Shown here one piece after another: positions 18,372 through 26,391 of a stretch of DNA of 64,000 nt. Under the pieces are notes generated by a model, which was not told the DNA's origin, ran no database searches, and saw nothing but the letters and a program-made list of their open reading frames with translations. Each line of letters begins with the position of its first letter. Position 1 is the first letter of the stretch. Position numbers and translations under genes: made by a program. The stretch is from contig NZ_CP016793.1 in the NCBI RefSeq assembly GCF_001701025.1, forward strand, positions 2,294,001-2,358,000, given 5' to 3'. The stretch is from Lentzea guizhouensis. GTDB taxonomy: Bacteria > Actinomycetota > Actinomycetes > Mycobacteriales > Pseudonocardiaceae.

Positions 18372-19430
18372 GTGACAGCAGTGGAGTTGGGACTACCCAT
18401 CGTGCGCGGCACCCCCGACGCGTCCGCCCGTCCGGACACGCCGCTGCTCGTCGACCGGTTCGGGCGGGTGGCGAAGGACCTGCGGGTGTCGCTCACGGAC
18501 CGCTGCAACCTGCGCTGCACCTACTGCATGCCGGCCGAGGGCCTCGACTGGCTGCAGAAGGACGAGCTGCTCACCGACGCCGAGCTGGTCAGGCTCATCC
18601 GGATCGCCGTGGTCGACCTGGGCGTCACCGACATCCGCTTCACCGGCGGCGAGCCGTTGCTGCGCCGCGGCCTGGAGCACGTGATCGCCTCGACGGCCGC
18701 GCTGGAGCCCCGGCCGCGGATGTCGATGACCACGAACGGCATCGGCCTCTCCCGCCGTGCGAAGTCGCTGAAGGACGCGGGCCTGAACCGCATCAACGTG
18801 TCGCTCGACACCCTCGACCCCGACCGGTTCGCCACGCTGACCAGGCGCGACCGCATCACCGACGTGCTCGACGGCCTCGACGCCGCGCGCGAGGCCGGCC
18901 TGGAGCCGGTGAAGGTCAACTCCGTGCTGCTGCGCGGCATGAACGAGGACGAGGCCGTCCCGCTGCTGCGCTTCTGCGTCGAGAACGGCTACCAGCTGCG
19001 GTTCATCGAGCAGATGCCGCTCGACCCGCAGCACGGCTGGACCCGCACGAACATGGTGACGGCCGAAGAGATCCTCGCGATACTGTCCACCGCGTACACG
19101 CTGACGCCCTACGAGGTCCCGCGCGGAGGCGCTCCCGCCGAACGCTGGCTGGTCGACGGCGGCCCCGCGGTCGTCGGCGTGATCGCCTCGGTGACCAGGC
19201 CGTTCTGCGCCGCCTGCGACCGCACCCGGCTCACCTCGGACGGCCAGATCCGCAACTGCCTGTTCAGCCGGTCGGAGACCGACCTGCGCGCGCTGCTGCG
19301 CGACGGCTCCCCCGACACGGCCATCGCCGACGCGTGGCGGGCCACGATGTGGGGCAAGGCGGCCGGGCACGGGATCAACGACGCGGGCTTCAGCCAGCCC
19401 GACCGGCCCATGAGCGCTATCGGAGGATGA
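18372..19430 (+). CDS. moaA: GTP 3',8-cyclase MoaA
   Basis: A radical-SAM enzyme of 352 residues that starts molybdenum-cofactor synthesis from GTP. The SAM cluster motif is D-R-C-N-L-R-C-T-Y-C-M, the second cluster is C-A-A-C-D-R-T-R-L with a cysteine 13 residues on, and the protein ends in G-G as MoaA requires. GTG 18372 is preferred: a -10-like TAAGCT (18359-18364) lies seven bases upstream, which suggests a leaderless message. An in-frame GTG at 18315 adds 19 residues that do not resemble MoaA. moaD follows after one base. Product: 3',8-cyclo-GTP, passed to MoaC at 27.3-27.8 kb. Confidence 0.93.
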   Translation: MTAVELGLPIVRGTPDASARPDTPLLVDRFGRVAKDLRVSLTDRCNLRCTYCMPAEGLDWLQKDELLTDAELVRLIRIAVVDLGVTDIRFTGGEPLLRRGLEHVIASTAALEPRPRMSMTTNGIGLSRRAKSLKDAGLNRINVSLDTLDPDRFATLTRRDRITDVLDGLDAAREAGLEPVKVNSVLLRGMNEDEAVPLLRFCVENGYQLRFIEQMPLDPQHGWTRTNMVTAEEILAILSTAYTLTPYEVPRGGAPAERWLVDGGPAVVGVIASVTRPFCAACDRTRLTSDGQIRNCLFSRSETDLRALLRDGSPDTAIADAWRATMWGKAAGHGINDAGFSQPDRPMSAIGG

Positions 19431-19431
19431 C

Positions 19432-19686
19432 GTGACAGCCGTGAAGATCCGCTATTTCGCGGGCGCGCGCGCTGCGGCCGGTGTCGCGGACGAAGACCTG
19501 GTGCTCGACGGCTCGCCGACCGTCGCGGTCGTGGTCAGCGCGATCGAGGAACGGCACGGGGACCGGTTGGCGAAGGTGCTGGCCGCGTCGAGCTTCCTGC
19601 TGGACGGGGTCGCCGTGCGGGACACGTCGGTGCCGGTGCCGGCCGGGGCTCAGCTGGACGTGCTGCCCCCGTTCGCCGGGGGCTGA
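19432..19686 (+). CDS. moaD: Molybdopterin synthase small subunit MoaD
   Basis: An 84-residue ubiquitin-like sulfur carrier. It starts V-K-I-R-Y-F-A-G-A-R-A-A-A-G and ends V-L-P-P-F-A-G-G; the terminal Gly-Gly is adenylated and thiocarboxylated before sulfur transfer. Partner is MoaE at 26.4 kb. GTG 19432 lies one base after the moaA stop, so they are translated together. Its last 37 bases overlap, in antisense, the 3' end of the convergent NB-ARC regulator. Confidence 0.92.
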   Translation: MTAVKIRYFAGARAAAGVADEDLVLDGSPTVAVVVSAIEERHGDRLAKVLAASSFLLDGVAVRDTSVPVPAGAQLDVLPPFAGG

Positions 19687-22130
19687 GTCGCGGGCGGTCG
19701 TCCCGCAGGCGGCTGATCGACCCGCAGCCGGGCCAGCCTGCGTTCCCACAGCTTGCGGCCCGTCACGCGGGCCAGCTCCAGCGCGCGCACCCGCAGCCGT
19801 TCCGCCTCCTCGAACTCCCCCATCGCCAGCCTGATCTCCACCAGCTCCGCCACCACCTGCACCTGCCGCACCCGCAGCTGGCCGCGTTCGGCACGCTCGT
19901 CGGCCTCCACCGCGTGCCGCAGGGCCAGGGCGAGGTCGCCGGCGGCGCGGTGGTCGGTCGCCAGGCCCGCGAGTGACTGGACCTCTCCCCTGGCGAAACC
20001 GGCCTTGCGGGAGATGGCGAGGGACTGCTCGTGCTCGATGACGGCCTCCTCGACGCGGCCCTGGCGTTGCAGGGCCATGCCGAGGGTGATGCGGCCGTCG
20101 GCCTCGTTCGTGTCGTCGGCGCTCGCCACGGCGTGCTCGACGGCGGCGCGGGCGTCGGCTTCCGCGTCGGCGTAGCGGCCCTGTTCGAGGCGCAGGAACG
20201 CGCGGGTCTCCAGGCTGCGGCTCGGGAAGTGCGGGCCGAGCTCGGGCGTGGTGAGGGCGGCGACCTCGGTCAGGTAGCGCTCGGAGGTGTCGAAGTCGCC
20301 GGGGAAGAGATAGACCGAGGCGAGGCCCTGCAGGCAGTAGGCCACACCCGCGGTGAGACCCGAGGAGCGGGAGATGCGCAGCGCCTCCTCGCCGTAGGAG
20401 ACGGCCAGGTCGAGCGGGCCGAGGTCGACCAGGATGCTGCTGAGGTTGTAGAGGGCGTTCGGGCTGCGTTCGATGGTCAGCGACTCCTGCATCGCCGCCA
20501 CCGCCTCGGCGAGGTGGCCGAGCTCCCAGTGGATGATGCCGAGGTTGGTCAGCAGCGAGCCCAGCGACTGGCGGTCGCCGTGGTCGCGGGCCAGCGCCAC
20601 GGCCCTGGTGTACTCGGGAAGGGCCTCGGTGAACTCGCCGGAACGCCAGTGCGCGAGGCCGAGCGAGCCGTGCATGGTGGCCTCGGCACGCTGGTCGCCG
20701 CGAGCACGGGCGGCGCGCAGGCCTGCCCTGGCGCTGGTCTGCCACTCGACGGCGTTCGCGGAGTGGTGCAGGAAGTAGGCGCGCATCGCGTCGGTCAGCT
20801 GCCAGGCGACGGGCTGGTCGGCGGCGGCGAGGACGGCGGCGACGATGTTCGGGCGTTCGGTGTCGAGCCAGGCCAGGGCACTCGGCATGGTGCTCAGGTC
20901 GGGCTCCGGCAGGCCGGTGAGCTCCGGCACCGGCAGGCGGTGCAGCTCCGGGTTCAGCGTGCGGCCCGCGCGGTCGGCGTTGAGCAGGTAGTACTCGAAC
21001 AGGCGGGTCGGCGTGGCGTCGCCCAGCCGCAGTGCGTAGGCGCGGAGCAGGTCGTGCAGGCTGTGGCGGTCTTGCGCGCGTTGCACGAGGTTCGCCGCCA
21101 CGAGCTGGTCCAGCGGTTCGGCGGCGGGCTCGCCGAGCAGTGCGGTCGCCGCCTCGACGCCGAAGTCCGGACCGGGGATCTGGCCGAGCAGCCGGAACAG
21201 GCGTCGCGCCCGCTCCGGCAACGCCAGGTAGGAGAGCTCGAACGTCGCGCGCACAGCCGCGTCACCCTCGATCTCCAGCGCGTCCAGCCTGCCGTCGCCG
21301 CGCAGGTCGGCGAGGTAGTCGGTGAGGTGGCGGTCGGTCAGGTGGGCCGCGGCGATCCGCAGGGCGAGCGGCAGGTGGGCGCACCAGCCGACGAGCTCGG
21401 CGCGGTCGGGCACCGCGCCGTCGACGCGCATGTTGGTGAGCAGCTCGTCGGCCTCGGCGTCGTCGAACACGCCGAGCCGCAGCTGCTCGTGGTCGGGCAG
21501 GTCGGTGCGGCTCGTGACGATCACCCGGCTGCCCGCGCCGGCCGGTAGCAACGGGGTGATCAGGTCGGCGGTGGCGTTGTCGATCACGACGAGCAGGCCG
21601 AGCTCGGCGGTCAGCTGCCGGTACAACGCGAGCTGCGCGCCGGGTGAGGCCGGGATCTGGTCGGCGCCCAGTGCCCGCAGGAACCGGGACAGCGCCTGTT
21701 CGACCGTCACCGGCTCGCTCTCCGAGAACGCGCGGAGGTTCACGTGCAGCTGCCCGTCGGGGTGGGCGTCGGCCAGCCGGTGCGCGAGGTGGACGGCGAG
21801 CGAGGTCTTGCCGACGCCGGGCGGGCCGGTGATCGCGAGCACCGGCGCCGTGGACGCCAGGGCCAGGGCGATCTCGCGGGTGCGGCCCACGAAGTCGGGC
21901 AGGTCGGCGGGCAGCTGGCGCGGGCCCGGTCTGCGCACGACCAGCCGGTAGCCGTGCGGTTCGGTGACCACGGCGTCGGTGGCGCGCAGGCGTTGGACGA
22001 GGTTGCGCAGCGCCGCCTTCGGGTTCGCCGGGCGGTCGTCACCCCAGACGGCGGTGATCAGCTCGTCGAACGCGACGGGCTGGCCGGGACGGGCGGCGAG
22101 GGCGGCGCGGAGCAGGTCGATCTTGGTCAT
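19650..22130 (-). CDS. NB-ARC/TPR regulator with minimal winged helix (AfsR-like), copy 2
   Basis: An 826-residue signal-transduction ATPase (STAND type). Residues 1-65 are a shortened OmpR-type winged helix (A-F-D-E-L-I-T-A-V-W-G, then L-R-N-L-V-Q-R-L-R and V-V-T-E-P-H-G-Y-R-L). Next comes an NB-ARC domain: F-V-G-R-T-R-E, P-loop G-P-P-G-V-G-K-T-S, L-L-V-V-I-D-N-A (Walker B), T-S-R-T and L-P-L-A-L-R-I-A. From about residue 450 there are TPR repeats (L-G-L-A-H-W-R-S-G). There is no BTAD domain, unlike AfsR. ATG 22130 overlaps the stop of the upstream paralogue, so translation is coupled. The family converts ATP binding and ligand sensing by TPRs into transcription control; targets unknown. Confidence 0.85.
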   Translation of the reverse strand: MTKIDLLRAALAARPGQPVAFDELITAVWGDDRPANPKAALRNLVQRLRATDAVVTEPHGYRLVVRRPGPRQLPADLPDFVGRTREIALALASTAPVLAITGPPGVGKTSLAVHLAHRLADAHPDGQLHVNLRAFSESEPVTVEQALSRFLRALGADQIPASPGAQLALYRQLTAELGLLVVIDNATADLITPLLPAGAGSRVIVTSRTDLPDHEQLRLGVFDDAEADELLTNMRVDGAVPDRAELVGWCAHLPLALRIAAAHLTDRHLTDYLADLRGDGRLDALEIEGDAAVRATFELSYLALPERARRLFRLLGQIPGPDFGVEAATALLGEPAAEPLDQLVAANLVQRAQDRHSLHDLLRAYALRLGDATPTRLFEYYLLNADRAGRTLNPELHRLPVPELTGLPEPDLSTMPSALAWLDTERPNIVAAVLAAADQPVAWQLTDAMRAYFLHHSANAVEWQTSARAGLRAARARGDQRAEATMHGSLGLAHWRSGEFTEALPEYTRAVALARDHGDRQSLGSLLTNLGIIHWELGHLAEAVAAMQESLTIERSPNALYNLSSILVDLGPLDLAVSYGEEALRISRSSGLTAGVAYCLQGLASVYLFPGDFDTSERYLTEVAALTTPELGPHFPSRSLETRAFLRLEQGRYADAEADARAAVEHAVASADDTNEADGRITLGMALQRQGRVEEAVIEHEQSLAISRKAGFARGEVQSLAGLATDHRAAGDLALALRHAVEADERAERGQLRVRQVQVVAELVEIRLAMGEFEEAERLRVRALELARVTGRKLWERRLARLRVDQPPAGRPPATQPPANGGSTSS

Positions 22131-24559
22131 GCGCGGTGGAGCTCCTCCTCCCAGAACCGGCACCCGGTCTCGGCCACGAGCACCAGGCCGGACTGCTTCG
22201 CCTCGTCCGCGGCGCGGTCGTCGCCGAGCTCCCGGTACACCCGCGCCAGCACGGCGAGCACCCGGATGCCGCGCACCCGCATCTCACCGGCGCGAGCGCG
22301 TTCGCGGCCCTGCAGCGCGAGCTTCAGCGCCTCGGTCAGCTCGCCGGCCGCGAGGTGGTCGGCAGCGAGCCCGGCCAGCGCGTTGACCTCGCCGCGCAGG
22401 TAACCGGACTTGAGGCTCATCGCGAGCGCCTCGTTGTGGGCGTGCATCGCCTGGTCGACCTCGCCGCGGGCGCGGTGCACCTCGCCGAGCGTGTCGTAGC
22501 CGTCGCCCTCGTCCTTGGCGCTGTGGGCCTCCTGCGCGAGTTCCAAGGCCTTCGTCGCGGTCACCAGAGCATCGTCGAGCCGGCCGCGGACGAGCGCGAG
22601 CTGAGCGTGCGAGTCGAGGCCGGGCACACGCCGAACGAGGCCTTCCGGAGCGGCGGCGCGCAGGGCGTCGGCCTTGGCGAGGAACTCCTCGGCACGGTCG
22701 TGCTCGCCGCACAGCTGCAGCACCTCGACGATCGCGTTCGACGCGAGGATCCGGCCGACCAGCAGGTCCCGGGCCTCCGCGATCTCCAGCGCGCGCGTGA
22801 CGTGCGTGATCGAGGTAGACAGCGGGCCGAGGTCGAGGTGGACGCCGCCGAGGTTGAACAGCACGGCCGGGTTGTCCGGGGAGATCTCCAGCGCCTCGGC
22901 GAGGACGTCCGCGGCGACGCGCAGCCGGCCGAGCTCCCAGTTCACGATGCCGGTGTTGATCAGCAGCGAGGCCAGCACGCGTTCGTCGCGGTGCTCGCGC
23001 AGGATGGCGAGCGCCTTGCCGTAGTGCTCGACGGCGTCGGTGAGCTGGCCGCCGATGCTCCAGTGCGCGAGGCCGAGGCTGCCGTGCATGACGGCCTTCG
23101 CGATCTCGTCGCCCGCCTGCTGCGCCGCCCTGAGCCCGGCGCGGACGGCGGCGAACCACTCGACGTGGTGGGCCTGGAAGTGGAAGTGACCGCGGAGCAT
23201 GTCGGCGAGCAGCCACGTGACGGGAACCGGGCCCGCCTGCTCGACGGCGGCGACGATGTTGGCGCGTTCGGCGTCGAGCCAGGCGACGGCGGCGGCTTCG
23301 GTGGTGAGGTCGTGCCGTGGCAGGTCTTCCGGCAGTGGCGGGAGCGGGAGCCGGAAGAACTCCTTGTTCAGTGTGCGCGCTGCTTCCTCCGCGTTCACCA
23401 AGTAGTAGTCGAGGAGTCTGGTGCGAGCGCTCTCATCGGTGCCGAGGTGCACTGCATATATGCGGAGCAGGTCGTGGAGGCTGTAGCGGTCGTGGGAGCG
23501 CTGCACCAGGTTCGCCTCGACGAGTTGACCAAGAGCCTCGGCGGCGCCTTGTCGCAGCAACGCGGTGGCCGCGCCGACGCCGAAGTCCTGGCCGGGGATC
23601 ACCGCGAGCAGCTGGAAGAGTCGTTGTGCCACAACGGGTTGCGCCCTGTACGAGAGGTCGAACGTGGCGTTGACGGCGGCGTCGCCCTCGATCTGCAGCG
23701 CGTCGAGCCGGTCGTCGCCGCGCAGCTCGTCCACGTACTCGGGCAGGTAGCGGTCGGCGAGGTTCGCGCCGGCGATCCGCAACGCGAGGGGGAGGTTGGC
23801 GCACAAGCGGATCAGCTCGGCCCGGTCGCGCTCGCCGCCCTCGATGCGCATGTTGTCGAGCAGTGCGTGGGCCTCGTCCTCGTCGAACACGCCGAGCCGG
23901 ATCTGCTCGTGCTCCGGGAGGTTCTCCCGGCTGGTCACGAGCACCCGCGCGGGCTCGGCGATCGGCAGCAGCGGGCCGAGGAGGTCGCGGGTGGCGTTGT
24001 CGATCACGAAGAGCACCCGGCGGTCGTGCAGCAGCCCGGCGAGCAGCTCGTGCTGGGCGGCGAGGTCGACGGGGACCTGCTCGGCGCCGAGCGCGCGGAG
24101 GAACCTGGCGAGCGCCTGCTCCGGTCGCACGGGTTCGCCCGGCGCGAACGCGCGGAGGTTGACGTGCAGCTGGCCGTCGGGGAAGCCGGCCCGCAGGTGG
24201 TGGGCGAGGTGGACGGCGAACGAGGTCTTGCCGACGCCGGGCGGTCCGGTGATCGCGAGGACGTTCGCGGTGCTGTCGAGGGCCTGGCGGAGCTCTCTGG
24301 TGCGGCCGACGAAGTCCGGGAGGTCGGCGGGCAGCTGGCTCGGACCCGGCGGCCGGCGGACGAGCCGGTAGCCGAGGGGCTCGGTGACGACCTGCTCGGT
24401 GCGGCGCAGGCGTTGCACGAGGTTGCGGAGCGCTGCCCGCGGGTTGCCCGGCGGGTCGGCAGGCCAGACGGCTGCGGTGAGGTCGTCGAAGGGAACCGGT
24501 TCGCCGGGGCGCGCGGCGAGTGCTTCGAGGAGTGCGCGCAGCCTGCTTGCCTCCGCCAT
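22127..24559 (-). CDS. NB-ARC/TPR regulator with minimal winged helix (AfsR-like), copy 1
   Basis: An 810-residue paralogue of the next gene, with the same order: shortened winged helix (P-F-D-D-L-T-A-A-V-W-P), F-V-G-R-T-R-E-L, P-loop G-P-P-G-V-G-K-T-S-F, V-L-F-V-I-D-N-A, V-T-S-R-E-N-L-P-E-H-E-Q-I and L-P-L-A-L-R-I-A-G, then TPRs to the end. ATG 24559 (M-A-E-A-S-R-L-R-A-L-L) is chosen because the domain begins there; the longer open frame crosses the divergent rpf control region. The pair arose by tandem duplication and then diverged mostly in the TPR part. It is divergent from rpf, so shared control is conceivable. Confidence 0.85.
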   Translation of the reverse strand: MAEASRLRALLEALAARPGEPVPFDDLTAAVWPADPPGNPRAALRNLVQRLRRTEQVVTEPLGYRLVRRPPGPSQLPADLPDFVGRTRELRQALDSTANVLAITGPPGVGKTSFAVHLAHHLRAGFPDGQLHVNLRAFAPGEPVRPEQALARFLRALGAEQVPVDLAAQHELLAGLLHDRRVLFVIDNATRDLLGPLLPIAEPARVLVTSRENLPEHEQIRLGVFDEDEAHALLDNMRIEGGERDRAELIRLCANLPLALRIAGANLADRYLPEYVDELRGDDRLDALQIEGDAAVNATFDLSYRAQPVVAQRLFQLLAVIPGQDFGVGAATALLRQGAAEALGQLVEANLVQRSHDRYSLHDLLRIYAVHLGTDESARTRLLDYYLVNAEEAARTLNKEFFRLPLPPLPEDLPRHDLTTEAAAVAWLDAERANIVAAVEQAGPVPVTWLLADMLRGHFHFQAHHVEWFAAVRAGLRAAQQAGDEIAKAVMHGSLGLAHWSIGGQLTDAVEHYGKALAILREHRDERVLASLLINTGIVNWELGRLRVAADVLAEALEISPDNPAVLFNLGGVHLDLGPLSTSITHVTRALEIAEARDLLVGRILASNAIVEVLQLCGEHDRAEEFLAKADALRAAAPEGLVRRVPGLDSHAQLALVRGRLDDALVTATKALELAQEAHSAKDEGDGYDTLGEVHRARGEVDQAMHAHNEALAMSLKSGYLRGEVNALAGLAADHLAAGELTEALKLALQGRERARAGEMRVRGIRVLAVLARVYRELGDDRAADEAKQSGLVLVAETGCRFWEEELHRA

Positions 24560-24704
24560 GCCCTTGATCGTAGGGACGTCCCCCGGCGGTGAGGAGGCTG
24601 TCTCCGATGGCCTAACACTCGTGAGCCACGCCTCACTTTCGGTGATGAATCTCGGTCGATTCTCAGTATGGAAACAGACCGATAACGGCCACTTTGAGCT
24701 GCAG

Positions 24705-24725
24705 TTTTGTGGGGTTCCCACAAAA
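24705..24725. promoter_or_regulatory. 9-bp inverted repeat between the regulator pair and rpf
   Basis: TTTTGTGGG, three bases GTT, CCCACAAAA: perfect arms in an AT-rich stretch. It lies 15 bp before the CRP-type site, on the rpf promoter side. It may be a second operator for rpf or for the divergent regulators. It is too short to be a convincing terminator and the neighbouring genes diverge from it. Confidence 0.55.
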
Positions 24726-24739
24726 GGCCGGAACGTTAC

Positions 24740-24755
24740 TGTGATGCGGCTCACA
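24740..24755 (+). promoter_or_regulatory. CRP/Rv3676-type binding site upstream of rpf
   Basis: TGTGATGCGGCTCACA is a perfect TGTGA-N6-TCACA. This is the consensus for CRP proteins of actinobacteria. M. tuberculosis rpfA is a known CRP (Rv3676) target, which supports function here. The site sits just before the start of the long 5' leader. Whether it activates or represses depends on the real transcription start, which cannot be fixed from sequence. Confidence 0.75.
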
Positions 24756-24773
24756 TGCTGATAAGTTTTGCGA

Positions 24774-24927
24774 GCCCGGCATGAGCTACGTACGGTCACT
24801 TCTCGGTCGGCCCCGAACCGGCCAGAGCTACACCGGAGGACCCAGCACCGAACCCAGTCCAAGGGGTTCTCCGGAACAACCCCGAGCGAGAGAAACCGCC
24901 GGACTGGGACGCAGGAGCGCACCGGGC
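24774..24927 (+). ncRNA. Probable c-di-AMP (ydaO-yuaA) riboswitch
   Basis: The leader of rpf is about 200 bases long and structured. GCCCGG (24774-24779) can pair with CCGGGC (24922-24927) to close the domain, and CCCAGTCC near 24853 pairs with GGACTGGG near 24901. CCGAACC...CAGAGCTA after 24815 resembles the conserved CCGAACC...CAGCTAA core of ydaO elements, and GGGGTTCTCCGGAACAACCCC is a further internal hairpin. c-di-AMP riboswitches before rpf genes are established in Streptomyces and other actinobacteria, where ligand binding lowers expression. A covariance search would settle it. Confidence 0.72.
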
Positions 24928-24972
24928 CCCGAACCCGAGCTGCTGCCGCAGGTGTGGCGGGACGAGAGGCAC

Positions 24973-25629
24973 ATGGCTTTCAACCGAGGCACGCAGGGCA
25001 AGCAGTCTTCCGCCGCTCGCACTATCGCCAAGGTCGCGGTCGCCGGCATCATCGCCGGTGCCCCTCTGGGCCTGGCCGTTGGCACCGCCAGCGCCGCCCC
25101 CTCGATGGACTGGGACGCCGTCGCCAAGTGCGAGAGCGGCAACAACTGGTCCATCAACACCGGAAACGGCTACTACGGTGGCCTCCAGTTCTCGATGCAG
25201 ACGTGGCGCGGCCACGGAGGCCAGGGCAACCCGGCAGCCGCCTCCCGCGAGGAGCAGATCCGCATCGCCGAACGCGTGCTCCAGACCCAGGGCTACAAGG
25301 CCTGGCCGACCTGCGGCGTCAAGGGCCTCGGCGGCCAGACCGCCCCCGCCCCGGCCCGCAAGGCCGCCCCCGGCCCGCAGCAGCAACAGCGCAAGGTGCA
25401 GCCGCAGCCGCAGCCGCAGCAGCGCGCCGCTGCCGCCGTGCCGGTCGCCCCGGTCGCCGCTTCGAAGAACAACCCGAACGGCACCTACGAGATCAAGCCG
25501 GGCGACACGCTGTCGAAGATCGCTGACGAGCAGAAGGTCAGCGGCGGGTGGCAGGCGATCGTGGAGAAGAACAAGGAGTTCCTGACGAACCCCGATCTGA
25601 TCTTCCCCGGTCACAAGATCGCGCTCTGA
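24973..25629 (+). CDS. rpfA: Resuscitation-promoting factor with LysM domain
   Basis: A 218-residue secreted muralytic enzyme. Signal peptide to about residue 38 (ending A-S-A-A-P), then the Rpf transglycosylase-like domain: W-D-A-V-A-K-C-E-S-G-N-N-W with the catalytic Glu, Y-Y-G-G-L-Q-F, A-A-S-R-E-E-Q-I-R-I-A-E and a second Cys in W-P-T-C-G-V. A Pro/Gln/Ala linker follows, and a C-terminal LysM (Y-E-I-K-P-G-D-T-L-S-K-I-A) binds peptidoglycan. It cleaves cell-wall glycan and promotes exit from dormancy. ATG 24973 has GAGAGG upstream, after the riboswitch. Transcription is probably under CRP and the long leader under c-di-AMP. Confidence 0.93.
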   Translation: MAFNRGTQGKQSSAARTIAKVAVAGIIAGAPLGLAVGTASAAPSMDWDAVAKCESGNNWSINTGNGYYGGLQFSMQTWRGHGGQGNPAAASREEQIRIAERVLQTQGYKAWPTCGVKGLGGQTAPAPARKAAPGPQQQQRKVQPQPQPQQRAAAAVPVAPVAASKNNPNGTYEIKPGDTLSKIADEQKVSGGWQAIVEKNKEFLTNPDLIFPGHKIAL

Positions 25630-25655
25630 GGTTTGGTAGGGCGTTTGTAGCGAGC

Positions 25656-25692
25656 AGGGATCTCACCGCGACCCCCCGGCGGTGAGGTCCCT
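25656..25692 (+). terminator. Hairpin terminator after rpf
   Basis: A 14-bp stem with one G-U pair (AGGGATCTCACCGC / GCGGTGAGGTCCCT) and a 9-base loop begins 27 bases after the rpf stop. No clear U-tract follows, which is common in high-GC actinomycetes. Confidence 0.65.
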
Positions 25693-25699
25693 GTTCGTC

Positions 25700-26251
25700 G
25701 TTGGTGGGCCCGCCTGGGGCGTGCGTGGGCTTGCGTGGGGCGTGCGTGGCTTGCCTGGGCGGTGCGTGGGCTTTTCGTCTCGCTTCGCTCGATCAGCCTG
25801 GTCGATCACCTTGGCACCGGGGTTGAGCCGGCACTGGCCGAAATTTTGGAGTTCATCGCCGCTTCGCGACGATTGCGACTGGGGCTGTACCGCTACCCGT
25901 CGCTGCAGGTTAAAAAGCCTCGCCTTCGGCTCGATGGGCTCACCTGGGGTGCGTGGGCTTTCGTCTCGCTTCGCTCGATCAGGCTTGCCTGGCGGGTGCG
26001 GGAGGCGTCTCGTTTCGGCTCACTCAAGCTCACCCGGCCGAGTGAAGGCCGGTCGCTCGCTTCGTCTAATCACCCGGCGAGTGCGTGCTCCCGCGTCAAC
26101 CGCTGAACCCCACTCGGTGCTTTCCGGCCCACGGTGCTTTCCGGCCCACGCGGTGCTTCTCGGCCCACGCGGCGCCCCGGAAGTGTCAGACCCGCTGAGT
26201 ACGTTGGGCTGCGGGGGTCCTAGGTCGAAGGGGACCCCCGCGTCAGCCTGC
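25700..26251. other. Repeat-rich intergenic region, no supported gene
   Basis: This stretch between rpf and the minisatellite has no credible coding frame. It holds a 30-bp near-identical pair containing TCTCGCTTCGCTCGATCA (about 25764-25796 and 25951-25981), many GCGTGGGCTTGC-like short repeats at 25715-25770, and three 17-19 bp tandem units GGTGCTTTCCGGCCCAC at 26116-26170. AT content is locally raised near 25840-25920. It may be a decayed region expanded by slippage. No promoter or RNA structure was identified. Confidence 0.5.
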
Positions 26252-26391
26252 GTGGCGGGACTGTCGTGGCGAGACCGTTGTGGCGAGACCGTTGTGGCGA
26301 GACCGTTGTGGCGAGACCGTTGTGGCGAGACCGTTGTGGCGAGACCGTTGTGGCGAGACCGTTGTGGCGAGACCGTTGTGGCGGGCCCGGT
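26252..26391. repeat. 14-bp minisatellite, eight perfect copies
   Basis: GTGGCGAGACCGTT is repeated eight times without error from 26266 to 26377. A diverged copy flanks each side (26252-26265 and 26378-26391), giving ten units. The array ends exactly at the stop codon of moaE. As 14 is not a multiple of three, all frames through it give a 14-residue period, so open frames here are not genes. Copy number is likely variable between strains. Confidence 0.92.

Noticed and set aside
22136..24592. Open frame of 818 codons antisense to the NB-ARC regulator
   Set aside because: Complement of a gene with clear P-loop and TPR motifs; no ribosome-binding site or known domain.
26266..26377. Possible CRISPR array
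   Set aside because: Units are 14 bp and directly adjacent with no spacers, so it is a minisatellite. No cas genes are in the window.
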